Below, one piece after another: positions 51,973 through 60,723 of a stretch of DNA of 62,896 nt (positions within the stretch are counted from its first letter, which is position 1; the number at the start of each line of letters is the position of its first letter). Made by a program: the position numbers and the translations under genes. The stretch is taken from NCBI GenBank assembly GCA_027003075.1, contig JALWYV010000022.1, positions 1-62,896 of the forward strand. The letters run 5' to 3'. The notes below the pieces were generated by a model. The model was given only the letters and a program-made list of their open reading frames with translations. It ran no database searches and had not been told where the DNA came from. The DNA is from Caldifarciminota bacterium. Lineage in GTDB: Bacteria > Hydrothermota > Hydrothermia > LBFQ01.

Positions 51973-52871
51973 TACTGTACCTGATAGCCGGCAGTTACGT
52001 CGGGTTAGAGGTGAGGCTCACGGAAATGCTCATAGGGAGGAACGTGAGCGGTTATACGGCCTCACGGAGCGGAAGGTTGTTTGACGAGGTAAAGGGGATC
52101 GTTTACGTGAGTCGCCCCAACCTGTGGGTACACTTCGCCCAGCCCTTCGCCCCCTGTTCCGACCTCAAAACCCTCTACGGTGGTCATCCTTCCGACGTAA
52201 GGCTCCTCGCATCCCCCATGCTTGAGGGGGACATAAACCTTATGGTTTGGAGCGCCGACGCACCCGACCGTATAGCCACGGTGAAGTTGAAAACCTCCAT
52301 ACGTAAAGACACGATCGTGTCCAGAGTCCCCGGCTTCCGGTTGTACGTAAGGGACGGGAAGTTCTTCAAGCGGGATACCCAGTACGCGGTAACCGTCTCA
52401 GGTGATAACATCAGGTGTGAGGAAGAGGGGATAAGGTTCTTCCACCTTGGAAAGAAATTAGAGGATCCGACGTTCATATGGACGGGCAGGGAAGTATGGG
52501 TTCTGGACGGTAAAGTGCTGTACGCCTACAGGAAGGGTAAACTCGTTAAACTGCGCACGTTCAAGCATCGGGCCTATCCCACGGCCGACGGTGAGGGTAC
52601 GGTCGCCTTTTACATGCCGGAAGAGGACGAGATGTTCATTCTCCGCTTCTCACCGGACTATTCGGACGTCTCCACGAAGAGCCTCAGGGGTGTATCCAGA
52701 GACGTGAAGGGGGAGTTCGTATCCATCCATTCGGTAAGGGAGGTTAAAAAGGGAGAAAGGAGTATAGGACGTTGGGTGATCGTCCTGCTCTTTAGAAAGG
52801 ACGGAGAAGTTTACTACGTTAAGGTTAAACCGGAAGGAAAGGATTACACTGTGGAGAGTACGGACCCCTAA
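51969..52871 (+). CDS. Hypothetical exported beta-rich protein
   Basis: A 300-residue protein that I do not recognise. It begins MILYLIAGSYVG, a short uncharged hydrophobic start, then is beta-rich with several strand-turn units (WVLDGKVLYAYRKGKLVKL, YVRDGKFFKRDT). Some propeller-like periodicity is visible. It is translationally coupled to the reductase. Its stop overlaps the convergent gene by four bases. Confidence 0.6.
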   Translation: MILYLIAGSYVGLEVRLTEMLIGRNVSGYTASRSGRLFDEVKGIVYVSRPNLWVHFAQPFAPCSDLKTLYGGHPSDVRLLASPMLEGDINLMVWSADAPDRIATVKLKTSIRKDTIVSRVPGFRLYVRDGKFFKRDTQYAVTVSGDNIRCEEEGIRFFHLGKKLEDPTFIWTGREVWVLDGKVLYAYRKGKLVKLRTFKHRAYPTADGEGTVAFYMPEEDEMFILRFSPDYSDVSTKSLRGVSRDVKGEFVSIHSVREVKKGERSIGRWVIVLLFRKDGEVYYVKVKPEGKDYTVESTDP

Positions 52872-53578
52872 CGGCGGAGCCTCCGCTCTATGAAACGGGT
52901 TAACACCTCGTAGATCTCCCGGAGATCGCTCCCTTTGAGGATCTCAAGGTGTCTCTTTACGGTATCCACGTCTCCCCTTATTAGGGGGCCGGTAAGCCCA
53001 CCTATACCCTTAAGGAGGAAGTTGTTGAAGGAGACCTTTACGAGGCGTGCGTAATCCTCCCGCGTGAGGCCGAGAGATGAGAATATCTCCTCTCCCGCAA
53101 GGAGGGGAGCGTATATCAGGTTGGATACGAAGACGGCGGCGGCGTGGTACAGAGCCTTCTTTTCCGGTGGTATCTCAACTACCCTTATGGGAAGGCGGGA
53201 GGCGAGGGATCTGACGGGTCCCTTTGCTCCCTCAGTACCCTCAAACCCCACGGTTATGCCCTCCCAGAGACAGGGGTCGGGTCGGTTGAAGGCCTGAAGG
53301 GGATGGAAGGAGAACCTCTCCGGGAAGGGTTTCAGTACGTCGGAGGTTAACGCTCCGGAGAAATGCCCCACGGCCCCGTACTTCCTGCCACTCTCATAAA
53401 TCCGCCTCGCCGTGGACGATATGAACTGATCTCTGGTGCCGATAAAGAGGAGATCGGCGTCCTCAAGCCTCCCCTCTCTGCTCCTCACCCTGTACGTGAT
53501 GACCTCTATACCCCTTCTACGGAGGAATTCGGCGAACGCCCCCCCTACCTTACCGACCCCGACTATCTGTACCTTCAC
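52868..53578 (-). CDS. Rossmann/DUF2520 dehydrogenase-like protein
   Basis: A 236-residue protein. An NAD(P)-binding Rossmann start (VQIVGVGKVGGAFAEFLRRRG) and a ProC-like strand order (FIGTRDQFI, VGHFSGAL, FHPLQAF) are followed by an all-helical DUF2520 dimerisation domain (YHAAAVFVSNLIYAPLL). The substrate is unknown. GTG start, overlapping the CoA-binding gene by four bases. Confidence 0.82.
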   Translation of the reverse strand: MKVQIVGVGKVGGAFAEFLRRRGIEVITYRVRSREGRLEDADLLFIGTRDQFISSTARRIYESGRKYGAVGHFSGALTSDVLKPFPERFSFHPLQAFNRPDPCLWEGITVGFEGTEGAKGPVRSLASRLPIRVVEIPPEKKALYHAAAVFVSNLIYAPLLAGEEIFSSLGLTREDYARLVKVSFNNFLLKGIGGLTGPLIRGDVDTVKRHLEILKGSDLREIYEVLTRFIERRLRR

Positions 53579-54042
53579 TTCAGCTCTATCTTATCCGGAT
53601 CCACCCCCTCTATGAGGCGCATGTACTCCTTCCACATGCACCTGTCCTGCACCACTATAAGGCCCCTCTCAACGAGTGGGGCTACCGCTTCGTCGTTCCT
53701 TATGCCCTCCTGAAGCCAGAAGACCTTAACGTCCCCCCTCTCGTCCAACCTCTTCAGCACGTCCTCCACGACCTCCGGTATGGCGTGGGACGGCCTGAAT
53801 ACGTCCACCCAGTCCACCTGTTCCGGTATGGATGAGACGTTGGGGTAGGACTTGCGTCCCAGTATCTTATCTATCGTGGGGTTCACGGGGATAACGTTGT
53901 ACCTCTTCCCTATGAAAAACCGGGGAACCTTATGGGCGGGTTTCTCCCTATTCTTAGAAAAACCCACTACGGCTATGTTCCTGTACTTCAGGAAGAGCTC
54001 CCGTATGACCTCGTCGGGAGGGTTCTCAAACTTTACGGCCAT
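53575..54042 (-). CDS. CoA-binding domain protein (YccU-like)
   Basis: A 155-residue protein of a single Rossmann-like CoA-binding domain: IAVVGFSKNREKPAHKVPRFF, VIPVNPTIDKILG, VDVFRPSHAIPEVVEDV, FWLQEGIRNDEA. Family members bind CoA or act as small acyl-CoA sensors. It begins 7 bases behind a TAGAAT box. That box overlaps the 3' end of the ClC gene on the same strand. Confidence 0.9.
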   Translation of the reverse strand: MAVKFENPPDEVIRELFLKYRNIAVVGFSKNREKPAHKVPRFFIGKRYNVIPVNPTIDKILGRKSYPNVSSIPEQVDWVDVFRPSHAIPEVVEDVLKRLDERGDVKVFWLQEGIRNDEAVAPLVERGLIVVQDRCMWKEYMRLIEGVDPDKIELK

Positions 54043-54049
54043 AGATGGA

Positions 54050-54055
54050 ATTCTA
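54050..54055 (-). promoter_or_regulatory. -10 box TAGAAT of CoA-binding gene
   Basis: Minus-strand TAGAAT 7 bases before ATG 54042, overlapping the stop codon of the ClC gene. Confidence 0.55.
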
Positions 54056-55489
54056 CGGTCGTCCCTTCCCCCGTTTCTTTCGCCTGAGCCTCTTGAAATA
54101 GGACGTAATACGAGTGGCCATACGGATAAGTCGGTAGTAAGTTCTCAGTACGGGGGATACGCCCGTCGGACGGATGACGGGGCGAACGTCCTCAACCTCC
54201 GCCCCTATCTCCACTTCCACCGATGGCGACTTCCTTATCCCTATCCTCTGGGATGGGTAAACGCTCCTGTGTCCGGTTATCAGGAAGCTTATAACGCTCA
54301 CTATGGCGGCGTAGGGGCCTATCTTTGGACCGAAGACCTCTATGGCCATTATGCTGGCCGATATGGGTGTGTTGGCCGCACCTGCCAGTACACCTACAAA
54401 GCCGAGGGCCGCGAATATCCTGCGGTTCAGGTCCAGGAGGTCGGCGAAGAGTACCCCGGAGGTGCTTCCCACGAAGAACAGGGGCGTGACTATCCCACCG
54501 CTTCCCCCCGACGCCAGAGTTACGCTGGTGAAAAGGGACTTCAAAAGGAAGTCGTACGGACGGGCGTCCCCCACAACTAAGGCGTCGTGTATCCGGTCAA
54601 GGCCAAGGCCGAGGTAGTCGTCGGAGAACACGAGGGCGAGGGCGACCAGAAGTGCGCCACCGAAGACCGCCTTGTAAGAGTCCTTCCACTTCAGATTTTT
54701 AAAGAAGGCTTCCGTAAGGCGAAGTACCTCTATGAAGATAACGGCCACGACGCCGAAGAATATCCCGGCCAGAACGCTGTAGGTAAGGAAGTGGGTTATT
54801 GAAGGGACGTAGAAGCTTATGGGATAGTAATCGTAAGAAATCCCAAATATCCGGGCGGTCTGGTAGGCCACTATACCGGACACGAAGGAGGGAAGTATTA
54901 CCTCGTACATGACGCTTCCGAGGAACAGCACCTCCATACCGAAGAGCGCCCCTGATATGGGAGTACCGAATATGGACGCGAAGCCGGCACTGATGCCACA
55001 TACGACCAGTTTCTTCCTGTCCGTGGCGCTGAAGCGGAAGAGGTCGGCAAACGCAGAGGATATACCTGCACCGATCTGGGCGGCCGGGCCCTCCTTCCCC
55101 ACCGATCCTCCGGCTCCGAGAGTTATAACCGTGGCAAGGAGTTTAACCGGTACGACCTTAACGTCTATCTTACCGTTCCTTTCATGTATGGCCTCTATCA
55201 CCTTTTCGGTACCGTGCCCCTCGGCCTCGGGGGCGAGACGTCTGATCATGATTCTGCTCACGAGGATGGCGATGGGAAGGAGGAAGTAGTAATACCGAAA
55301 TCCAGCATGGAGGGAAACGGTGAAGTCTATCGCCTTGAGGAATAGTACCGTGGATATACCCACAAGCACCCCGACGACTGCGGCGAGGAAAACCCACTTG
55401 ATCACGCTGAAGAAGAGTACGATCTCCTCAAAAAAAACCGTTTCCAGTTCCTCCTTAAGGAGTTCAGAAAACTTCTCGTCATGTTTCAT
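54053..55489 (-). CDS. ClC-family chloride channel/antiporter
   Basis: A 478-residue membrane protein with the ClC fold. The gating Glu123 is in GGSVGKEGPAAQ. The first filter motif is EGHGTEKV, the variant seen in one ClC branch instead of GSGIPE. SGGSGGIVTPLFFVG and FGTPISGALFGMEV are also seen. A basic C-terminal tail without CBS domains follows. It moves anions, possibly coupled to protons. The TAGAAT box at 55508-55513 lies 18 bases upstream. Confidence 0.92.
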   Translation of the reverse strand: MKHDEKFSELLKEELETVFFEEIVLFFSVIKWVFLAAVVGVLVGISTVLFLKAIDFTVSLHAGFRYYYFLLPIAILVSRIMIRRLAPEAEGHGTEKVIEAIHERNGKIDVKVVPVKLLATVITLGAGGSVGKEGPAAQIGAGISSAFADLFRFSATDRKKLVVCGISAGFASIFGTPISGALFGMEVLFLGSVMYEVILPSFVSGIVAYQTARIFGISYDYYPISFYVPSITHFLTYSVLAGIFFGVVAVIFIEVLRLTEAFFKNLKWKDSYKAVFGGALLVALALVFSDDYLGLGLDRIHDALVVGDARPYDFLLKSLFTSVTLASGGSGGIVTPLFFVGSTSGVLFADLLDLNRRIFAALGFVGVLAGAANTPISASIMAIEVFGPKIGPYAAIVSVISFLITGHRSVYPSQRIGIRKSPSVEVEIGAEVEDVRPVIRPTGVSPVLRTYYRLIRMATRITSYFKRLRRKKRGKGRP

Positions 55490-55507
55490 TACATCCCCCG
55501 GGAAACA

Positions 55508-55513
55508 ATTCTA
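55508..55513 (-). promoter_or_regulatory. -10 box TAGAAT of ClC gene
   Basis: Minus-strand TAGAAT 18 bases before ATG 55489; GGGGGAT in the short leader could act as a weak ribosome site. Confidence 0.45.
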
Positions 55514-55556
55514 CCTCCGGGATGTGCCGAAAATAGCACCGAAGTTCCCACAGCCG

Positions 55557-55562
55557 TACAAT
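55557..55562 (+). promoter_or_regulatory. -10 box TACAAT of DUF2723-ccmF unit
   Basis: TACAAT 8 bases before ATG 55571. Confidence 0.55.
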
Positions 55563-55570
55563 ATCCGCCT

Positions 55571-58500
55571 ATGAACAACGGGAAGTTGAAGTGGTATCTG
55601 GCGATAGTCGTATTTTTGTTTGTATCTTTCATTTATTTTAAGACCACGGCGCCAACGACCGCATTCTGGGACGTGGGAGAATTCCTGGCGGCGGCCCATA
55701 TACTGGGCGTACCCCATCCACCGGGGACACCCTTTTACGTTCTTCTGGCCAAGTTCTTTGACCTGTTGCCCCTGCCCGTTGATAAACTGTACTCCCTCAT
55801 AAACGGTGGGGTCGTTGCCGATCCCCACGTACTCCGTATGACCCTCATCCCCATCCTCATGGGTGGGGCTAACGCTGCCCTCGTATACCTTATAGCCTAC
55901 GAGTTGATGGATCATATAGACTCTGAGAGGAAACTTCCCCGTATCCTCTTCCACGTCCTCGCTGTCACGGGGGCCCTCCTTCCCGCCTTCGCGATGAGGG
56001 TATGGTTCAACTCCATAGAGGTGGAGACCTATACCCCCGGTGCCTTCTTCGGTATCCTTGCCCTCTACTTCGGCATCCTATGGTATAAAGAAAGGGAGAA
56101 TAAGAGAGCCTACAGGTGGATCTACCTCGCCGTACTTTCAATAATGCTTGGTACCGGTGTACATCTCACCGTACTCTTCGCCCTCCCCGCCCTCATGCTT
56201 CTTGTATGGGTTGCCAAGCCCGGAGACCTGTGGGACAGGTACGCCGTTGCCCTCTTCGGGGCACTTTTCGCTCTGTTCGCCCTGCTGCTGGTAACGTACG
56301 ACGGCAGCGGTAAACTCATCTTCTTCGCGGGCCTCGCCCTGATGCTTGTCTACATGTTTAAGGACGGAAAACTGAAAAACTGGAGCGAGCCTCTCAGCCT
56401 CGCCTTTATAGTGGGTATCGTCCTCGCCGGTATCGGAGCCCTGAACGCTCAGGGTCAGATAGCCGGGTTCAGTGGTAAGCAGATCGTCACCCTCGGTGCC
56501 TTTCTGGCCGTCGCGGCGATGTTCGTGGCCGGCCGCATGTGGAACGACTGGAAGGGATGGGTCTTTCTTATAATCGTATTCGCCTTTACGGTTGAGTTCT
56601 GGATAATAGTGCGGGCCAACTACCTCCACTTCCATCCGCTGGACGCCCGCATAAACGAGGGCGATCCTTACACCTGGCAGGCCTTTATGGACGTACTGCT
56701 GCGTAAACAGTACGAGCCCGCCCACATGTTCCCCCGCCGCATTCCGTGGGGTGAACAGATTCAGGTCTTCCTTATGTGGTTCGGGTGGCAGTGGAACGCC
56801 GCCACCTACGCCATAACCGACCTCCAGAAGAACGCCCAGTTTACCCTGATGGATCACCTCGGTCCCCTCGGTGTAACGGTCCTCGTCCTCGGTCTCCTCG
56901 GTCTATGGGAGCAGTGGACGGACAGGAAGAACCGCGCCCTCTTCTGGCTCGTGGCCGGTGCTACCCTCCTCGCCGGTATCGGCTTCTTTATCGCTTTCAA
57001 CTTCAAGGACTCCCCCACCCATCCCGTTAACCCCGTCAACCTCCAGATGGGAAACGTGGAGGTGAGGAACAGGGATTACTTCTACCATCCGTTCTATCAG
57101 CTCTGGGGTGTTTATATTGCTATCGGTCTGTTCTATCTGGCCAAACTCCTCAGGGACTACCTGAAGAGCGAGACGGTAATGGCCTCCATCTTCGGTCTTA
57201 TAGGTCTCGTTATGGTAGCCTTCCAGATAAAGCAGCACTGGTTCTGGAACGACAGGTCCCGCAACTACATACCGGAGGACTTCGCCGCCAACATAGTGAA
57301 CTCGGCCAAGGCCAAGAAAGGGGTTTTTATGACGAACGGCGACAACGACACGTTCCCCGTGTGGTTCGTTCAGGAGGTTCTGAAGATAAAGTGGCCCCTC
57401 ATAAACGCCAACCTCTCCCTCCTGAATACCAACTGGTACGTGAGGGAGTTGAAGTACTGGGGTGCGCCCATAAGTTTCCCCGATAGCGTCATATACAACC
57501 TGCCTCCGGTTATACAGGGGGCTGGAGACAAAGGATACATGTTCCTGAGGGATATAGCCATACGGGACATGATAGCCACGTCCGTAGGGTACAAGCCGTC
57601 CCCGGAGGAGTACGTTGAGATACCCGGAATAAAGGGTATGGTGAAGATACCCAGGGTATACCTCGCCCCGAAACAGGTCTTCGCAAAGGAGGTTTTTGAA
57701 GGGAAAGAGTTCAAGATGCCCATCTACTTCTCCATAACGGACGACCCCGAAGTCTACCGTGGCTGGGAGCCTTACATGGTATTGGAGGGGATGCTCATGC
57801 GCCTGACCGGAGAGGTTCAGGAGGGTCCGAACATCCTCGGTGTGGTGGATCTGGCATGGACGGATAGCCTCCTGAGCGGAGGGGCGGAGGACCCCGTTAA
57901 GTTCGTAAAGGAGGCCTCCTTCAACTATAAGGAGAGGCCGAAAGGACAGGTCTGGAGGTACAGGGCGCTCTTTGACGACCGTCAGTACAAGAACCACGAT
58001 CACCTGAGTCCCTACAGGAACTACGCCACGGTGGCCCTGACCGTAGCCGCCACCTACTCCGCAAAGGGGAACCACGAGAGGGCGATAAAGTTCTACGACC
58101 TCGCTAAGATGTTCATAACCGAGTTCCTCAGGCTTCAGGGTAAGGATCCCGAGAAAGATCCCCAGATGTTCGCCCTTGAACTTTCCAAAGCTTACGCCTA
58201 CGTCCAGATGGGTGATTACGACAGGGCGCTGAAGGTCCTTGAGAGGTACGGCCACTTCCTGCCTAAGCTGGAGAGGGAATGGCGGGAAGCCCTCATATAC
58301 CTACACAAGGGGGATACCCTTAAGGCTCAGGAGAAGGCCCTGTCCCTGCTTGAGGGTGTACCCCAGCCCGACCCCGTATGGGGCCAGCACTTAGAGGATG
58401 TTTACGCCCTCCTGAGTCCCGAGGATCTGACGGACATAACCCACAGGTTGTTCCTTCGGCAGCAGTTTGACCTCGCCCTTAATCTCCTTGACAGAACGTC

Positions 58501-58804
58501 CGTACCCGATAAGGTCAAGATGTGGATATCCGGCCTTATAAGGGCTGTCCAGCTTCAGGATCCGGAGGCTTTCGCTATCCTTGGAGAGCAGGCCCCCTTT
58601 GATACGACGGGAGCCGGCGAGTGGAAACAGGAGTTGGAGCGTCTTTACGACGTGTTGGAGCAGGTGTACCTGCAGCTCGGGGATACGACGATGGCGGAGA
58701 AGATGAGGGAGTTCAAGCCCAAGAAGGAGGCTCCTCAAACGACTCCGTCGGCCCCGGTAAGGCCTCCGGCGGGTGGGGTACCCGCTTTACCCGGACTTAG
58801 ATGA
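55571..58804 (+). CDS. DUF2723 membrane glycosyltransferase with TPR tail
   Basis: A 1,077-residue protein. The N-terminal half (about 1-600) has a dozen or more membrane helices and the DUF2723 (TMEM260-type O-mannosyltransferase-like) opening TTAFWDVGEFLAAAHILGVPHPPGTPFY, with the acidic Asp-Glu pair after the first helix. The second half is soluble and ends in TPR-like repeats (GDYDRALKVLERYGHFLPKLE) and a Pro-rich tail. It may glycosylate exported proteins. The frame is open to 55481, but the TACAAT box fixes this start. ATGA overlap with ccmF. Confidence 0.85.
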   Translation: MNNGKLKWYLAIVVFLFVSFIYFKTTAPTTAFWDVGEFLAAAHILGVPHPPGTPFYVLLAKFFDLLPLPVDKLYSLINGGVVADPHVLRMTLIPILMGGANAALVYLIAYELMDHIDSERKLPRILFHVLAVTGALLPAFAMRVWFNSIEVETYTPGAFFGILALYFGILWYKERENKRAYRWIYLAVLSIMLGTGVHLTVLFALPALMLLVWVAKPGDLWDRYAVALFGALFALFALLLVTYDGSGKLIFFAGLALMLVYMFKDGKLKNWSEPLSLAFIVGIVLAGIGALNAQGQIAGFSGKQIVTLGAFLAVAAMFVAGRMWNDWKGWVFLIIVFAFTVEFWIIVRANYLHFHPLDARINEGDPYTWQAFMDVLLRKQYEPAHMFPRRIPWGEQIQVFLMWFGWQWNAATYAITDLQKNAQFTLMDHLGPLGVTVLVLGLLGLWEQWTDRKNRALFWLVAGATLLAGIGFFIAFNFKDSPTHPVNPVNLQMGNVEVRNRDYFYHPFYQLWGVYIAIGLFYLAKLLRDYLKSETVMASIFGLIGLVMVAFQIKQHWFWNDRSRNYIPEDFAANIVNSAKAKKGVFMTNGDNDTFPVWFVQEVLKIKWPLINANLSLLNTNWYVRELKYWGAPISFPDSVIYNLPPVIQGAGDKGYMFLRDIAIRDMIATSVGYKPSPEEYVEIPGIKGMVKIPRVYLAPKQVFAKEVFEGKEFKMPIYFSITDDPEVYRGWEPYMVLEGMLMRLTGEVQEGPNILGVVDLAWTDSLLSGGAEDPVKFVKEASFNYKERPKGQVWRYRALFDDRQYKNHDHLSPYRNYATVALTVAATYSAKGNHERAIKFYDLAKMFITEFLRLQGKDPEKDPQMFALELSKAYAYVQMGDYDRALKVLERYGHFLPKLEREWREALIYLHKGDTLKAQEKALSLLEGVPQPDPVWGQHLEDVYALLSPEDLTDITHRLFLRQQFDLALNLLDRTSVPDKVKMWISGLIRAVQLQDPEAFAILGEQAPFDTTGAGEWKQELERLYDVLEQVYLQLGDTTMAEKMREFKPKKEAPQTTPSAPVRPPAGGVPALPGLR

Positions 58805-60723
58805 TGGAGATACTCGGACTCAACGTAGGGATATACGATATCGGGGAGGTGATGCTGAGGGGTAGTCTCCTGGCGTCCCTCCTCGCCCTTCTGCTTTCCT
58901 TAACGGGAAGGCGACGTTTACCTAAGGCCCTTCTGGACGTTTCCGTCATAGGCGTGTTCGTCGCCTCCGGTATCCTCCTCTACGCCCTGATAACCTCAGA
59001 TATGAGGCTGGTTTACGTGCAGAACTACACGTCCAAGGCCCTTCCCCTGTTCTACAAGGTGACGGCATGGTGGGGTGGGCAGGCTGGCTCTTTGTTATTC
59101 TGGCTCTTTGTTCTCGGAGTCTATGCCCTCCTGTCTCTGCGGAGGGAACCCCATCCCATCCTTACGGCCACGTTCTCCGCCACGATGCTCTTCTTCCTGA
59201 TAGCCACGGTCTATGCCGCCAACCCGTTTGAAAGGACCCTGGATCCGGCTCCCGACGGGCGCGGACTCAATCCCCTGCTCCAGAACATCTGGATGGCCGT
59301 ACACCCACCTTCCCTCTACCTCGGATACGTCGGTATGACCGTCCCTTTCGCCTACGCCCTTACAGGCATATTCACCGGCTTTACGGATGAGGTGATACGG
59401 AAGATAAGGATATGGCTCCTTGTGGCGTGGTCCCTGTTGACTATCGGCATAGTCCTCGGAGGCAGGTGGGCCTATCTGGAACTGGGCTGGGGCGGTTACT
59501 GGGCCTGGGACCCCGTTGAGAACGCCTCCCTTATACCGTGGCTCACGGCCACGGCCGCCGTCCATACCTTCCACCTCGTCCGAAGAGGCACCCACAAGCT
59601 CTGGTTCTACAACCTCACCTTCGCCTCCTTCCTCCTCTCCATACTCGGAACGTTCCTTACCCGTAGCGGCATCATAGAGTCCGTACACGCCTTTGCCTTC
59701 TCGGATATAGGGAACTACTTCTTAACCTTCATAGCCATAGGTGCGGTCGTATGGGCGGTTTCCAACGTATACCTGATTTACTCTCCGAGGCTCAGGGGGA
59801 TGAGAGCCAAAAAGGTGAACTACCCCACCTTCAGCCGGGGATGGTACATAGATCTCGGAAACTACCTGTGGATCATCCTGACCCTGATAGTGCTGGGGGG
59901 TACGTTTTCACCGGTATTTACGGAGATGATCGTGGGTACGCAGATAACCACCAGGCCCGACTTCTTTACCTACGCCACGGCACCCTTCTGGTCTCTGGCA
60001 CTTCTATCCCTCGTCTTCTCTATCCTCTCACCGTGGGATAGGGGGTACGTCCCGGTAAGTAAGGTCTCCCTCGCCCTGGCCGTCGTGGTCGCCCTTCTAC
60101 CCCTCATATTCGGGAGAAACGTATGGGCTTCCTTCGGCCTCCTCATAACCTCATACTCCCTGTTCGTACTTCTGGACAGGCTTCTCACCCTCGGCAGGAA
60201 GGCTCTGAGGGATTACGCCCTCCTCGCCCACTTCGGCGTGGTCATAACGGCTCTGGGTATAGTGCTTTCGTGGAACTACGGAAAGCCCCACGAGATGGCC
60301 TTCAATGGCCGTGAGGTCAAGAGGTTCTACGCCTTCAACCTGCAACACCTCGGATGGCAGGAGTACGAGGGTCCCAACTACGAGGCCGTTTACTCTGTGC
60401 TTAACGTCGGTCTGTGGCGCTGGAACCTCGGAGATCTGAGGACGGAGAGGCGGAAGTACTTCGCCAGCGGTGAGGTAACCACGGAGCCGGGCATAAAGCC
60501 CCTGATACCCTTCGGCGACCTCTACGTCGTCATGCAGGGTGCGGAGGACGACGGTACGTTCTACTACGAGGTACGTTTCGTTCCGGGAATTCAGCTGGTA
60601 TGGATAGGTCCAATGATAGTTTTCCTCGCTGGGATAGTCGTGGCTATAGCGGCCGCAAGGCGTAGACGTAATAAAAAAGTCACTACCCCCTATCAGCCCT
60701 CCGGCGTAGAATCCCCCCTATGA
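58801..60723 (+). CDS. ccmF: Cytochrome c maturation heme lyase subunit CcmF
   Basis: A 640-residue membrane protein that attaches heme to apocytochromes c in the periplasm. It has the WWGGQAGS motif, the tryptophan-rich heme-handling WGGYWAWDPVENASLIPW, and His residues in MAVHPPSLYLGYV. About 14 membrane helices are visible, and a periplasmic loop precedes the last helix. Other ccm genes are not in the window. It serves the CxxCH proteins at 23311 and 29324. Confidence 0.95.
   Translation: MMEILGLNVGIYDIGEVMLRGSLLASLLALLLSLTGRRRLPKALLDVSVIGVFVASGILLYALITSDMRLVYVQNYTSKALPLFYKVTAWWGGQAGSLLFWLFVLGVYALLSLRREPHPILTATFSATMLFFLIATVYAANPFERTLDPAPDGRGLNPLLQNIWMAVHPPSLYLGYVGMTVPFAYALTGIFTGFTDEVIRKIRIWLLVAWSLLTIGIVLGGRWAYLELGWGGYWAWDPVENASLIPWLTATAAVHTFHLVRRGTHKLWFYNLTFASFLLSILGTFLTRSGIIESVHAFAFSDIGNYFLTFIAIGAVVWAVSNVYLIYSPRLRGMRAKKVNYPTFSRGWYIDLGNYLWIILTLIVLGGTFSPVFTEMIVGTQITTRPDFFTYATAPFWSLALLSLVFSILSPWDRGYVPVSKVSLALAVVVALLPLIFGRNVWASFGLLITSYSLFVLLDRLLTLGRKALRDYALLAHFGVVITALGIVLSWNYGKPHEMAFNGREVKRFYAFNLQHLGWQEYEGPNYEAVYSVLNVGLWRWNLGDLRTERRKYFASGEVTTEPGIKPLIPFGDLYVVMQGAEDDGTFYYEVRFVPGIQLVWIGPMIVFLAGIVVAIAAARRRRNKKVTTPYQPSGVESPL
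60707..60712 (+). promoter_or_regulatory. -10 box TAGAAT of Xaa-Pro peptidase
   Basis: TAGAAT 7 bases before ATG 60720, located inside the last codons of ccmF. Confidence 0.5.

Noticed and set aside
55489-55500. Minimal ATGTAA start-stop element before the ClC gene
   Set aside because: ATG-TAA precedes the real start by a few bases, but a six-base coincidence is not enough to claim a regulatory mini-ORF.
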